Positions 46,101-57,700 are shown, counted from the stretch's first letter. The stretch is 64,000 nucleotides of DNA from Watersipora subatra (GCF_963576615.1 NC_088711.1:39800621-39864620), one strand, 5' to 3'. Notes: a model not told the origin generated them from the sequence alone. Made by a program: numbers and translations.

Positions 46101-48190
46101 TCCTAACATACCTAAATGATAGATTATATATTAACTCACCCTAATGAAACCTTTTATATGATGACTCACCCTGATCTTCAACATCTGAATTTTTTTCAGA
46201 GGATTGCTGGCTGCTGGACTGTTTATAGTGAGTGTCTCTTATGTTGGTAATCCTTTCCTCACAACGCCTAATCTTTTGTCTGGTTTTCACCAGTTTTATT
46301 TCCACCTCATCAATGGAGTCTCTGTATTCTTCAAGTTTTTTCTCAAGCCTTTTTTGTTTTTGTGCCATGAAGTCTGCTTTCTTACTCAGCTCTTTCAGTT
46401 CACGCTCACACCTCGCTTTCTTTTTTTGTAGTTCCTCCAACTCCTTCTCTTCAACTTCCATTTTCCTTTTTAGGTCATCCTGCTCTGTTCTCAATTGGTA
46501 ATATTCTGCACAAAACAATGATACAAATTGTAACTTTAGGTTTTCAATACAAGTAATGGGTTATTTGAATGCGGAAAATTGAATATTGTTGTTGAAAATG
46601 GCAGTTATAATGTATGACCACAAACCTTCAAGATAATCTGAATTTGTGCTAGATGTCCGTGATTCTTCATTTTTTTGAATTTGTTGGTTTTTCTGTTCTA
46701 GTTTGTTGGTTGTTTCTTTATGTTCATTCCAAAGCTGATCATAATTGCGCTTCACGTTCTCATCTTCTTCGCGAATGAAATATATCTTTTGCTGATTTGA
46801 AGCACGTTCCTCTTTCACTCTGCTAAGCTGATTTTTTGTCTTTGCTTCAGCCTTTTGTATATCCTGTTTTACTTTGATCAGTTTGTCTTCTCCCGCTCTT
46901 AAACTAGCTTCTTGTTTAACAATTGTTGGCGGTAAATCAATAGGTTCTTCTAAAACATATGTTTTTGTTTCAGGCTTTTTAGGAGAGCTGAAACATTATT
47001 TAACTAAAACTAACAAGTAAAGTATCATAAAGTTATATAACGTAATAGGCAGTAATAAATAGTTATGAAGCGACAATCTCATATTTAAGTTTAAGGCTTG
47101 CTTTGCAAATGCACTTAGTTACAAGCCATCATCATGATTCGAGTTTGTTTTCACATGGATAAAACGAAAACGACAGTTATGCTGCCAAAATATAATAAGA
47201 AATCAATTGTTTGTGTACTCAATTAGTCAAATAGTTTCGAAACTACGTGAACACTTTTAAAAATTTGAAACCATATGGTCAATGTCTGAACTTACCTTTG
47301 ACCTCACTGAGATATTTCTCTAACTCCTTGTGACCTTCTTTAGCTGCTATCTTCTCAGCAGTCTCCATCTGTTTATTCTGAACGTCCAAGACTTTGAGTT
47401 TCTCTTGATAAGATGGTATTATCTTCAGAAAAAACTGTGCATAGTCAATACGGCCAGCATAGGCTGAAATCATAAGTGGTGTGTCCCCATCAGTGTCCTG
47501 TTGAGTAACATGTTCCATAAAATCTTTTTGTGGTACTTTCTGTAGCAGAAGGCTGATAACTTCGAGCATATTTGGTTGTGCAGCTGCCAAATGAAGGACT
47601 GTTCCAAAATCAGTGAGTTGTTGCTTCATGATCACACTGCACTCTTCTGGAGATACATTGTTTAATATGACCTTGATTGCATCAAACTTACGATTTAAAA
47701 TAGCGTCACCCAGCGGGTTGAGGTTGGCTCTATGAATTTTCTGGCTTTCATCATAAGCTAATTCGAGGTCACAAAAAAACTTTCTTATAGGATCGTCCCA
47801 CGACGTGTAAAAGATTTTGTGTGATAAACCTGTTAACAAATCCATTCGTTTTTTTTCTTCTCTTAGCTTGTGTAAGGTATAGTCTAGGATATTTGTCTGG
47901 TTAGCTTGAGCAGCTATATGTAGAATATTTTGATCTTCTAAATCTAACAAACAGAGCAGAGCACAGCTGCGGTTTTCCATAAAACATTCTAGCAGAGCAA
48001 TGTCTCCCTTTCTAGCAGCTAACTGCAAAGGACTCCAAAGGTTTTTGTCGTACGCTTCTGGTTTTTTTAGAAGATCCAACAGTCTGTCTTCAGATATGTT
48101 CCTCAAAAGAGTTCTTAATAGAGCTAAGTCAATTTTCATTTGTCCTTTAGAGTCTACATAACCTTGTAAAAGTGACTCCAGTTGCTCCAT
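43067..48190 (-). CDS. Ankyrin-repeat/coiled-coil protein, 686 residues, 8 exons (gene B)
   Basis: Exons on the minus strand: 47296–48190, 46626–46949, 46170–46505, 45660–45722, 44968–45126, 43848–43934, 43467–43553 and 43067–43176. Every junction is GT–AG and phase 1; the total is 2061 nt ending in TAG. ATG at 48190 opens the longest frame. Residues 50–290 hold about six ankyrin-like repeats (LWSPLQLAARKGDIALLE, NILHIAAQANQTNILDY, TVLHLAAAQPNMLEVISLL, DTPLMISAYAGRIDYAQFFL). Residues 300–518 are a charged coiled coil. YLFIIPVVLVSVALAG is a possible membrane helix. The acidic tail contains a tandemly duplicated 29-codon exon. It is probably a protein–protein interaction scaffold; function is not identifiable. 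Confidence 0.82.
43467..43553 (-). CDS. Gene B exon 6b
   Basis: 87 nt, NSMLIDDTDPWIDTTGYELL…, with the same splice signals as exon 6a. Symmetric phase lets either copy be skipped without changing the frame. Confidence 0.8.
43615..43732. repeat. 31-bp tandem repeat in a gene B intron
   Basis: About four units of CATTTCACTCTCACT.TTGTATCACTGT, between exons 6a and 6b. Confidence 0.88.
43848..43934 (-). CDS. Gene B exon 6a
   Basis: 87 nt, NNKLIKVIDEWVDTTTKNLL…, between TTTATAG and GTAAATATG. Tandem duplicate of exon 6b. Confidence 0.8.
44080..44305 (-). repeat. tRNA-derived SINE
   Basis: The minus strand starts near 44305 with TGGCCCAGTGGTCTAGAAAG (A-box-like) and, about 35 nt later, GGGGTTCAATTCCC (B-box-like), followed by a unique body of about 150 bp. 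It sits in the intron between gene B exons 5 and 6a. Confidence 0.65.
44755..44815 (-). pseudogene. Degenerate partial duplicate of gene B exon 5
   Basis: TTCTTATGCATCTTCTGGTT here repeats TTCTTCCGCATCCTCTGGTT of exon 5 at 44979. The neighbouring block TTACTTTATACTCTATTCTT suggests local duplication of about 200 bp. The frame is lost. Confidence 0.5.
44968..45126 (-). CDS. Gene B exon 5
   Basis: Acceptor TTTGTACAG and donor AAA|GTAATT. It encodes VMPVLRAVAVGAAGLVGVIA followed by a proline-containing loop and VQPEDAEEEIE. A second acceptor 18 nt upstream (ATTACAG at 45145) keeps the frame and adds AAFICT; that position is the one used in set A. Confidence 0.78.
45660..45722 (-). CDS. Gene B exon 4 (hydrophobic, possible transmembrane helix)
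   Basis: 63 nt between TTTTACAG and GTAAGC. It encodes ADFDLKYLFIIPVVLVSVAL plus AG. The hydrophobic core is about 15–16 residues, short for a membrane span unless extended by the next exon (VGAAGLVGVIAL). Confidence 0.8.
45900..46140. repeat. Degenerate copies of the 60-bp minisatellite monomer
   Basis: About four diverged units (GATAACCTATAATTCTTTAC, ATCCTATATATTTTCACTTA, AATAGCCTATATA) occupy the gene B intron between exons 3 and 4, the same intron that holds the large array in set A. Confidence 0.65.
46170..46505 (-). CDS. Gene B exon 3 (coiled coil)
   Basis: Acceptor TTTTGTGCAG and donor CAGG|GTGAGT. It encodes EYYQLRTEQDDLKRKMEVEE…, with continuous heptads until ITNIRDTHYK, then a serine/glutamine-rich end (KQSSSQQSSEK). 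Confidence 0.88.
46626..46949 (-). CDS. Gene B exon 2 (coiled coil)
   Basis: The phase-1 acceptor ATATGTTTTAG joins exon 1 as VK-EEPIDLPPTIVKQ. An acceptor at 46988 is stronger by eye but would be out of phase. The exon ends SDYLEG at GTTTGT, an unusual donor whose set A counterpart is GTTAGT. Confidence 0.8.
47296..48190 (-). CDS. Gene B exon 1 (ankyrin repeats)
   Basis: 895 nt from ATG to the donor AAAG|GTAAGT. It encodes 298 residues with the repeat pattern described for the gene. The N-terminal 45 residues (LLRTLLRNISEDRLLDLL) are leucine-rich and helical, before the first repeat. No signal peptide. Confidence 0.88.
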
Positions 48191-48402
48191 AATCTGTTTG
48201 CAAAATAATTATTATTTATTGTGTACGTATACTTGAAAGGAAATAGTATATATACATATATATAATATTAAGAAGAAAGTAAACTTTTAGTAATAGCAAT
48301 TTTGTTTCGTGTGATTCACTCCTCCGACTTGGTTGGACTAATATGAAAAGCTGTACCAAAATGTTAAAAGTGGGCTCAAAGTTTTAATTAGGTGATTTAG
48401 TG

Positions 48403-49570
48403 CTAGGTGTAACCAAGAAGATAACTTCTAGCGGGTCTGCAATTAGAAGACAACTCATTTTTTTTATTCGATGTGCTCAAATGTGGTTTGCATATTATGA
48501 AATATTTTTCTAGTGAACGTAGTTTGCATAGTTTTGTTTTGTTTGTATATGGCTGTGGTTGAGCAAATAATTTGCATGTTATGTTGTATGCTAAGTTGCG
48601 GTCTTTCAACTTCCAAATGTGCTTGCTCAGTTCTGTGTGGCGCTATTTGTTTTCGTGGTTAAATGAGGCTTCATGATTGCTATATCTGGTTTTGGTTTGA
48701 AATTCTGTTGAGCAAAGTCCTATGTACAGTGTAGGTTGCTACATGGTTGTTTGTATGGTTGTTCACTGTTGCTGGGTATATTACATTCTTAGCTCAACAT
48801 TTTCCCTTCAAAGGGCAATTGTTCTTTTGCCTGCAATTGCAACTTTTTTCTTTGTCTTCTCTTTGTTGTGGAATAGTTTTACTGAGTCTTTTGTTGCTCG
48901 CATCAATGATTGTCTTTATGTTTGGAATTACTGAGTAGCTCAGTTTTAAGGTTTGTCTATTAAATATTGCTTGGAGTGAGTGTTTCTTTGGAAAGCATGT
49001 TGTAACTGTGTTGAAAAATTTTTGGCCGATATTGGTTGCAAAATTGGTGCTAAAGGGGGGTTGTGCCATGTGATTTTTCTTTGTCTGATACGCTTTTTGG
49101 ATTTTTTATTGTTAGTGTCATATTGTAGTTTGTAGCTTCTTGGTATGGTTGCAGTGTGCTGTTAAATTGTTGTTCATTTAATGAGAGTGTGTTTAATCAG
49201 TTGTTTATATCGTCTGGTAAATTGTTCAATATGGAAAGTGGATGGTTCGTTTGTTTGTGCACATATAGTATTGTGTCACCTGGCTCTTAGAAATGGTTGA
49301 AGCGGCCATCTTGTAGATTTAAAGTTACATCAAGAAGGTTTACTGATTGTTTGTTTGTGTCAATAGTAATTTTCAAGTTGTTTTTATTAAAAAAATTGCA
49401 TATTAGTTTTTTTGTTGTCTATATAGCTTGTGGTATACCCTTGCAAACCACAAGCTCTTGTCTTCGTATAGTCCAATACTGCAAGTCAAGTATTTGGGTA
49501 TTTGAGTCAGTAAGTCCTTACTAGTTTACAAGTCTCCGCTAAGTCATAGCTACCCATAGTCACGTCAAAC
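48403..49570 (-). pseudogene. Second Penelope-like element copy
   Basis: On the minus strand, from 49560: DVTMGSYDLAETCKLV (RT motif). The middle of the RT is shortened and broken. The linker follows at 48794–49069 (FNRQTLKLSYSVIPNIK), then CNCRQKNNCPLKGKC, and the end of the GIY-YIG domain (KLRSLEKYFIICKPH, then RPARSYLLGY) at 48403–48609. It lies just upstream of the gene B start codon and has several stops. Confidence 0.8.
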
Positions 49571-49849
49571 AATTTATTGGAGTCTTTTTTTGATTAAACT
49601 ATATAGTTGTGAAATACAAAGGATTTTTTGCATGTAGTATAATTGTCTTTTCATGTACTGTGATTTCTGTTATATGTAAATAATATATATATACATTTTA
49701 TATATATATATATCTATATATATATAAAGTACTTTAGGTACAAAATAGTTTTTAAAGTTCACAGTTCTTAATATATTTTATATAAATGCTCTAATTTAAT
49801 ATTTAGCATTCTGCTTCCAGTAAACTGCAACCTCCTTTTCTTTAGTATA

Positions 49850-49995
<146 letters not shown>

Positions 49996-49996
<1 letters not shown>

Positions 49997-50392
49997 TAGC
50001 TGTGCTACCCGGCGTTGCCCGAGTAATAAAAAAGTCTTTTGACAGAAAATTGATTTGTATTTAATATATAACAACATTTTCCATTCTAACGTTCAAACTA
50101 CATATTATGAGAGAAGTGTTTTGTGTAGTTGAAATAAATTAAGAGAAAAATAAAAACAACGGTAAAGGTTTTAAAACTTTGTCAAACAACTGTAACTTTT
50201 AAGCTGTTAGCCAGGCACATTGCCAATGGAAACTTCTAGTAAGCTGCTTAATAAGATAGGCTTCTAATGGTGGTACGCCATGACTTTGCATCTGCATTGT
50301 TGTCCAGCTACAACTATTCTAACTATACTATAGCCGGGCAATCAATCCTACAAATACACATACGAACAAACTTTTGAGAAATATATATATAT
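49996..50392 (-). mobile_element. Helentron-like dispersed element (inverted copy)
   Basis: On the plus strand it begins ACTAGCTGTGCTACCCGGCG and ends CTTTTGAGAAATATATATA, the exact inverse of the ends of the 11866 and 23985 copies. It is inserted at the edge of a TA tract. Confidence 0.55.
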
Positions 50393-50399
50393 ATATACT

Positions 50400-50990
50400 G
50401 AAGATAAAGGTTAAAAAAAAGCCGGCATTGTCACAAAATTCTGTGGCAAAATACAGTTTGTTTGGGTACTTCACTATATTTTGCACCGCATTCATCAGCG
50501 ATATCAACGAAGCTTTGACTATAACCAGGAGTTGTCTGATTTGCCATGAAGGATACCTTATTAGCAGATGACATTTTCAGTGCTGTTGTTTAAGTGCTTG
50601 ACTAGGTTATAGCGAAATAATCTCTTTGTTGAGGCTTCCTACCGACAGTGTGTCATCACAGGTTAAGAGAAAAGGAGGCATTATCACAAAATTCTGTGAC
50701 AAAGTACATTTGGTTGGGTGTTTGACTATACTTTGCACCAAGAAGAATTATGTTACAAAACACTACTACTAGACTGGCGACACAGTGACATGGTGACACA
50801 CCACATGTCTTTTGTTTCGCAGCTGGAAGATTTTGCAATTATGGTTGATATTATATAACGCTTGAATAGGCTTACCACTGCATTGTAAGACTGTAATGTA
50901 GTTGCTACTTAATATAATGACAGTATAAGTGTAGTTAAGATAGAACTGCCACTGCAGGAGCCACAACTATCTAGTTGTGAGCTGCGACTC
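50400..50990. repeat. Repeat block related to 28480–28780, present twice
   Basis: 50415–50500 and 50670–50760 are diverged duplicates (GGCATT.TCACAAAATTCTGTG). Confidence 0.55.
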
Positions 50991-50999
50991 ACTCTAATC

Positions 51000-51320
51000 C
51001 TTACTCATTTATTTCACAGTTGTGTGTCTAAAGGCACCAGATCATCTCAATGTTGATTAAAATAAATATATAGATGACATAGCAGATTTCTTGCAAATTT
51101 GAGCAGAGGTTCCAGGTAGTCAGTAAATTTCAGAAGAAATTTGCATTTTTCCCTTACTACTTACAATGAGGCCTCTTGATATGCCAGCTGACGTTTCACT
51201 CAAGCTTATTGGCTTGCAGTGCGATTCAACTGTGATGGATAAATTTAGGTCTGTAGAATTAGATATGGTTTATCAATATTTCAGGACAGAAAAAAGTCGA
51301 TCAAATAAAATTAAGACCAA
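51000..51320 (+). pseudogene. hAT (GTF2IRD2-like) transposase remnant, best-preserved block
   Basis: The frame at 51166–51402 reads MRPLDMPADVSLKLIGLQCD then STVMDKFRSVELDMVYQYF. This matches the 'ELIDLQCD…LK.KF' region known from GTF2IRD2/hAT-type transposases. Its counterparts at 29.3, 32.4 and 33.4 kb are more decayed. Confidence 0.65.
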
Positions 51321-52408
51321 TAAAAGGCTAAAACGCCAGCTACAATCAAGTGTCATTTTTTGTCTTTGTAGACTAACCCTGTATAAAATTATACGCCTGT
51401 GAATGAGATCATAATTTGAAACGCTCAGATTCGAGCGGATGCTTTACTCGTGACGTATATAGCGATACATATAACTAGAAATTCCACTGTCATACAGCCA
51501 CGACCAAAGTAGTAATGGAAAAAAGAAAGGGTACTGTTGGTCGTCGAAAAAGTAGTTCTCAGCAGGAATTGACAGAGTATAATGTAAATGAGACTTGTTT
51601 GAGATGATATAAAATAAATTTGAGGGAGAACGACTCTAAAAAGGCGCAACAGAAATAACAGAAATGTAACAGAAATAAATATTAATAAAATAAATAATTA
51701 ACTATCTCAAACTTATGTTTTACAATAATAAAATAAATATTAATTCAAGCTGTAGACTCAAACTACTGTACGTAATTTAAATAACAACAGCAATAATGAT
51801 ATATGTTTATTATATCTCTTATTATATTGAAACACAATATTAAAAGTAAATGGCAAGCTGCCGTGTAATATACAATTTGAAAGTTGTTTGTTGGTTAAAA
51901 TAAATATTAATTCAAGCTGTAGACCTAAATTACTGTAAGTAATTAAACTAACAACAGCAATAATCAAATATGTTTATTACATATCTGAAATGCAATGTTA
52001 AAAGTAAAATATATTGTAATATACAGTTTGAAAGTTGGCTGTGTTGAATGTAGAATGGTTTTGACAGCGATATGTAACAGAAATAAATATTAATAAAATA
52101 AATATTTAACTATCTCAAACTTATGTTTTACAATAATAAAATAAACATTAATTCAAGCCGTAGACCTAACCTACTGTACGTAATTTAATTAACAACAGCA
52201 ATAATGAAATATGTTTATTATAGCTTTGAAATGCAATATTACAAGTAAAATATATTGTAATATACAGTTTGAAAGTTGGTTGTGTTGAATGCAGAACGGT
52301 TTTGACAACGATATGTAACAGAAATAACTATTAATAAAATAAATATTTAACTATCTCAAACTTATGTTTTACAATAATAAAATAAATATTAATTCAAGCT
52401 GTAGAAAG

Positions 52409-52591
52409 ACCTGCCAACCCAAGAGTGGGGCAATGCGTGAGATTTGGTTTTGGGGCAATTGATGTATCAATGATTGTATATATAAAATTGTGGAAATTGG
52501 GGCAAAAATCTCACGCATTTCTCACGCACTTTCATTTTTTCTTTGGGGCGATTGCGTGAGTCTCACGCCCAATGCGTGAGAGTTGGCAGGT
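52409..52591. mobile_element. MITE copy 1 (183 bp, ACCTGCCAAC ends)
   Basis: Starts ACCTGCCAAC and ends GTTGGCAGGT. It contains several TGCGTGAG/CTCACGCA motifs in both orientations. The flanks GCTGTAG and GGCTGTAA suggest a target duplication of 7–8 bp. Confidence 0.85.
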
Positions 52592-53014
52592 ATGGCTGTA
52601 AACCTAACCTACTGTACGTAATTTAACTAACAACAGCAATAATGAAATATGTTTATTAAATCTTTTATTATATTGAAATGCAATATTAAAAGTAAAATGG
52701 CAAGCTGCCGTGTAATACACAATTTGAAAGTTGGTTGTTGGTTAAAATAAATGTTAATTCAAGCTGTAGACCTAAACTACTGTACGTAATTTAACTAACA
52801 ACAGCAATAATGAAATATGTTTATTATAGCTTTGAAATGCAATATTACAAGTAAAATATATTGTAATATACAGTTTGAAAGTTGGTTGTGTTGAATGCAG
52901 AACGGTTTTGACAACGATATGTAACAGAAATAACTATTAATAAAATAAATATTTAACTATCTCAAACTTATGTTTTACAATAACAAAATAAATATTAATT
53001 CAAGCTGTAGAAAG

Positions 53015-53197
53015 ACCTGCCAACCCAAGAGTGGGGCAATGCGTGAGATTTGGTTTTGGGGCAATTGATGTATCAATGATTGTATATATAAAATTGTGGA
53101 AATTGGGGCAAAAATCTCACGCATTTCTCACGCACTTTCATTTTTTCTTTGGGGCGATTGCGTGAGTCTCACGCCCAATGCGTGAGAGTTGGCAGGT
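53015..53197. mobile_element. MITE copy 2
   Basis: Identical by eye to copy 1 and displaced by 606 bp, the period of the surrounding tandem duplication. Confidence 0.85.
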
Positions 53198-53399
53198 ATG
53201 GCTGTAAACCTAACCTACTGTACGTAATTTAACTAACAACAACAATGCCAACAATAAAGAAATATGTTTATTATATCTCTGAAATGCAATATTAAACGTT
53301 AAACGGCAAACTGATGTGTAATATACAGTTTGAAAGTTGGTTGTGTTGTGATCTAGAATGGTTTTGACAGCGATATGTAACAGAGAGCAAACGTTGGCA

Positions 53400-54135
53400 T
53401 TTACGCGTCTGGAAGTTTTATGCAAACTGGAGTGAAATAAAGAAATATTCTTGTCATAAAAGGGCGTTGTAGTAACGCCCTACCTTGTAGATAAGATGTA
53501 AAGAAATCTAGCTGATGTTCTAGATAATTTGAAAAACCTTCGGTAATTGGACAAAAACGTAGGCTGATAAACTGTGTACCACATTTTCGTATCTGTAAAT
53601 CGGTCTACGCCTCTAACAGTAGACAAACAGTACACAGTAAACAGTTCTACTATCTGTTGCATGGCTTTTTTGGCGTTTCGTAGGTCGGTCGAAACTATTA
53701 ATAAACCAAGCTGTTCAAGCGTTTTGTGGCGATTTGTGGCAAGACTTAATCGTTCTATTCTCTGTCGCTCGGCGTTTCAATTTCCGGTCTTAACTTTTAT
53801 TAAACGGAGCTTTTCAAGCGTTTTGTGACGATTTTCGTCCTGATAAATCTGTCTATTTATGTATAATCCGATCAGATGAGTTAGTTTTAGGTATTTGCGT
53901 CAACCTTTCAAAGGCTTGGTAACATATTTAAATAGGTTTATATGCGTTTTGTATCATTATTATACTTAAACGACTTTACTGAAAAATAGTTAAATTTGTT
54001 GATAGGATTTCGTTGCAAGGGTTTGGTGACGGCCGTTAACGGATGATTTTTCGAGAGTTGTGTGCACATGTGCATTTATCATAATTCTCCCAATCAATCG
54101 TTTCACTCTTGTTTGGTGGTGGGAAAACAGTCTTT
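53400..54135. repeat. K-family repeat, right part
   Basis: The homologue of 22840–23560. The junction at 53365–53380 (GCGATATGTAACAGAGAGC) is the unoccupied version of the Kolobok-like target. Confidence 0.8.
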
Positions 54136-54429
54136 GAGCAGTAAATATAAAATATCTTCTTCAGCCAATCATCAGCACAGCACAAATTTTTTATATAGGT
54201 TATATTAAATGTTATCGCTAGTAAAATGCGTTGTTTGGGATTTTGAAGATTCTTGTCATTAAGGGTTTTACTCTATTATTACTCTATTACTAGTTAGTTA
54301 CTTACATCGACTAGTAGTAGATACTAGTAGCTACCTGCATCGACATCGATATTTAAATTACCAAATTAATTGACATTGTTAATTTACTGAATTACTCAAC
54401 CCAGGAGCTCCGCCAAGATCTTGAGGTTC

Positions 54430-54982
54430 ACCTGGCCACCTGGTTCAAGGGTTCCCTCTTCCTACACAACAACCAAAGTGGGGCTTGATCTGTTCGTAGA
54501 AGGAACTCTTGTCCATACAGATAGGGCCGAAAGTGATTCACTGCCTTAACCACCGCAAGCAGTTCTCATCGAAGGATGCAGTAATTGTGATCCGAAGGGG
54601 TGAGGGTTTTGTTGTAATAGGCAATGAACCTCTCGCAGCCCTCTTGTACTTGAGACAACACGGCTCCTACTCCACACCCACTGGCATCCGTGACCAAGAT
54701 GTACTGCCTCCGGGGGTCCAGGTAGCCCAAAATTGGGGTGGAGCTGATACTGTCCTTCAGTTTGTATGAGGTGACCTGCTCCTCCTCTGTCCATCTCCAG
54801 GACTCTCCCGTCACAGTCAGCCGGTGCAAGGGATGTGCTATGGTGGCGAACTCTGGAATATTTTGTTGGTGGTAGTCGACTGTCTCGAGAAACCCTTGGA
54901 GTTCCTTATCTCTGTGTGGGTTTGGCCACTCCGTGACTATCTTGACCTTGTCAGGATTTGTAGAAACTTCGTCCTGGCTCAC
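54430..54982 (-). pseudogene. Gypsy RT connection and RNase H, truncated
   Basis: NPHRDKELQGFLETVDYHQQ and PILGYLDPRRQYILVTDASG give the RT-thumb/RNase H junction with the first catalytic Asp. GVGAVLSQ and the region around 54540 (NHFRPYLYGQEFLLRTDQAP) follow in a shifted frame. Homology stops at about 54400. Confidence 0.85.
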
Positions 54983-55826
54983 TATGTGACACAGATAGCG
55001 GACCTGGGGTTGTAATAGTTTGCATTAGGATAGCTTCAACTTCAATCTGGCCTTGTGGAGTCTCTGGAAGACCTTTTCCAGACAGAGCAGGTGTGTTGAA
55101 ATCCGGTGCGATGACTATGATGTCATTGAGGTATAACAACAGCGTTCTCCAGTGGAGGCCATGTAAGACGCGTTCCATGAGCCTTTGGAAGGCGGCTGAG
55201 ACGGAAGTTGGTTTGAAGGGTAGCACCTTCCATTTTTACAACCAGACTTGTGTTGAGAAGACCGATTTCTCCTGTGCTCCCGCATCCAGGGGCACTTGCC
55301 AATACCCGCTAACCAGGTCTAACGTGTTAAAGTAGCGACTGCCAGACAGCGTGTCCAGGCTGTCATTGATCCTGGGTAGGGGGTAGGTGTTCTGCTTGGT
55401 GACGGCGTTCAGCTGCCCGTAATCTATACAGAAACGCCACTTCCCATCTTTTTTTCGGACCAACACCACGAGGGAGCTTTAAGCTCCTCCAGCTGGTTCG
55501 ATGAGTCTCCTCTTGAGTAGGTCCTGAATCTGCCTTTTGGCCTCCGCCTCATTTTCTGGCCCAAGCCTGTGGGGAGGGGGGGAGGTTGGGGGGCTGCCAG
55601 ATTGGCCGAGTGAACCGGCCAAGGAACACCGCTGAACACGGTGGCACACCGACTCAGCACGGAGGCCAACCTCGTCGTCTGACTCGCCCCTCACAGTTCG
55701 GTTGGGCCGACTGAAACGATTTTTTAAGGTGAACCTACACTTCATTGGTTGAAGTCGGACCGGCTTCATACGGTAAGAGGTAGTTCTCCTCGACCTGTGG
55801 AGTTTCCACTCCCGTGTAAGTGCCAA
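54951..55826 (-). pseudogene. Gypsy reverse transcriptase, frameshifted
   Basis: Frames in order: AKRQIQDLLKRRLIEPAGG, then MVLVRKKDGKWRFCIDYGQL with NAVTKQNTYPLPRI and YFNTLDLVSGYWQVPL. After a frameshift near 55230 comes LPFKPTSVSAAFQRLMERVL and LLYLNDIIVI. The last motif has N where YLDD is expected. At least two frame breaks. Confidence 0.88.
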
Positions 55827-55945
55827 TAGTAGCTCCAGACCGGAAGGTCAGTGGCTGTTCTGTCGTGTTCATACAGGTGGTGATTACCTATTTCTTGGGT
55901 TCCGTCTGATTTAGGCTACTGGGGGTCCGTCGGGTAACTCTTTGA

Positions 55946-56476
55946 TCAGCCCATGGGGAAGTAATTCCATGTAGTAACGCGACATTGTATTGCCATCTCT
56001 GTCTGGGCTAGTGCCATCACTGCCCTGATCACCTTTGTTTTACTCTGTAACAGTCGTCCATGCCTGTCCGTGCAGGCATGCTGCCTGCCATTCACTCGGA
56101 CCACTGGTTGTTTAAACTCGAGAGAATACCGATGAACCTTGAAGAATGACATTCCCAGTATGGCATCTTTGCTTAGACAACTGACTACAAAAACTTCCTC
56201 CATCCTTAGGTCCCTCAGATGAGTTGGCAACCGAATTATCCCATAGAAGAGGAGCCACGTCCCGTCAGCCAAGAAGCCGTGGGTGTCGTTCTCCTCGAGC
56301 CGGTCTCGTACGGCTCCCGGTAGTCGGTCAAAGACCTGTTTATTTATCAGGTTCGTAGTCAACCCTGTGTCTAAGAGAAACTGGATGGGCCACCCCTCCA
56401 CTCTTTCTGCAAAGAAATAGCTAGTGGAGAGAGGTTGGCTGAGGGCTTGCGCCATAGTGGTTTTTTTCCAAGGCAT
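55946..56476 (-). pseudogene. Gypsy aspartic protease domain
   Basis: 176-residue minus-strand frame. WPIQFLLDTGLTTNLINKQV holds the DTG active site, and the later KDAILGMSFF is the typical 'LGxxF' of retropepsins. The catalytic triad is intact in this frame, but flanking gag and RT are in other frames. Confidence 0.85.
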
Positions 56477-57700
56477 CTTCCGTTAGGCCTGGAGAACTCT
56501 CTTTCCGTGACTGGGTGAAGTCAGTCTTTTGGGCCGTCCCATGTCCGTAGTAGACCCGTGGTTCCCGATGTTGCCACTCCAAAAGCGAAGAAAGTGCCAG
56601 TCCTGCTGCTTTTAAGGCAGGCTTCCGCTCGTCTCGTTCTGTGGAGGTGGTTCTTGGTGTTTTGGGTGGAGGGGATTTAATAGTCACCCTCCTTCGTTTT
56701 TGGTTATGTTCTTGCCGCTCATACAGAAGGGGGTAGGCGGTATCCGGGATCGGAAAAGCATTGGGGCTGGCCTCACTCAAGGACTGATAGTAATTTTGTG
56801 TCTCCACAGGTCCTTCCTGTGCATGAAATTTTCTCCGTTTTTTCCTTGCTGGTTGAAACCGTCCGTCAGCATTCATCGAATCCTGTGTGCTTTTGGTACA
56901 TCTCCAGGGTTGTTTGGCCTTGCTACATTCAGTAGCCGGAGCTACTGCTGTGGCCTTTCCTCATTTCCCGAAGCCAGTTTTGAGTAGCAGAGGCAGTTCT
57001 ATTGTACGTGCCCTAGTTGTGACAACCCTAGCAAAGGGTAGCTGGCTGACTTTTTCTTTGGCCGGAGTGTGGATTCGCTCCTGGAGCCGTTCTACCTTCT
57101 CCGCGAGAGATTGGACTAGTCGGGCTATTCGTCCAATGACTTCGGTTTCGGCCAAGTTTACCTGGTCAGAGGATCCTTTTTCCAGAGCTCGCACTGAAGA
57201 TCCGGCAGGTTTGCTTTCGCACCCTTGAATCTGCAAGTAGTCATTTCCGACCCGTACAGTGTCAGCTCATGTAGGTGCATGTACAGGCAGGGTCCCTTAG
57301 TGAGCTGCAGAACGTCTCCATGGCCATGTTATTTTGGTGACGGTTTGGCAAGTCTCTATACGCAATGCATACCGGCCTTTTGACCTCTATGACATGTTCC
57401 TGGAGTGGTGTTCTTTCTTCTCGTCAAAGAGCGTTAAGCCGGTTTAGCGTCTGTCTAGCGGATAGCCCAAATTTTGCCGGAGGGTATTGAAAATGACCTT
57501 CGGATCCTCAGCTCGTCCACAGTCTTCGGCCCGTTTGCCCAGTGTCTTTCGGAAGTGCAACAGCATTGCTGCTTTCATTCACTGGTTGGCGTTAGCCACC
57601 TGCAGGAAGCGGGAAATAAAATATTCCACATTTCCTTTTCCTGTGTACTGTGGAGCCCTAAAGTGCGGTGCCAGTTCCTGGGCCCTTGGCATCATTAACA
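56421..57700 (-). pseudogene. Gypsy gag remnants
   Basis: Broken minus-strand frames include RREENTTPGTCHRGQKAG near 57400, DVLQLTKGPCLYMHLHELTL near 57290 and a coiled stretch GRIARLVQSLAEKVERLQER near 57110. The arrangement is that of a gypsy capsid. No zinc knuckle was identified. Confidence 0.6.

Larger units (their letters stand above)
51640..53420. repeat. K-family tandem repeat (unit about 241 bp, with a 606-bp higher-order duplication)
   Basis: TAACTATCTCAAACTTATG recurs at about 51699, 52107, 52348 and 52953. The two last units carry a MITE each and are nearly identical over about 600 bp, so the MITE was inserted before that duplication. Confidence 0.88.
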
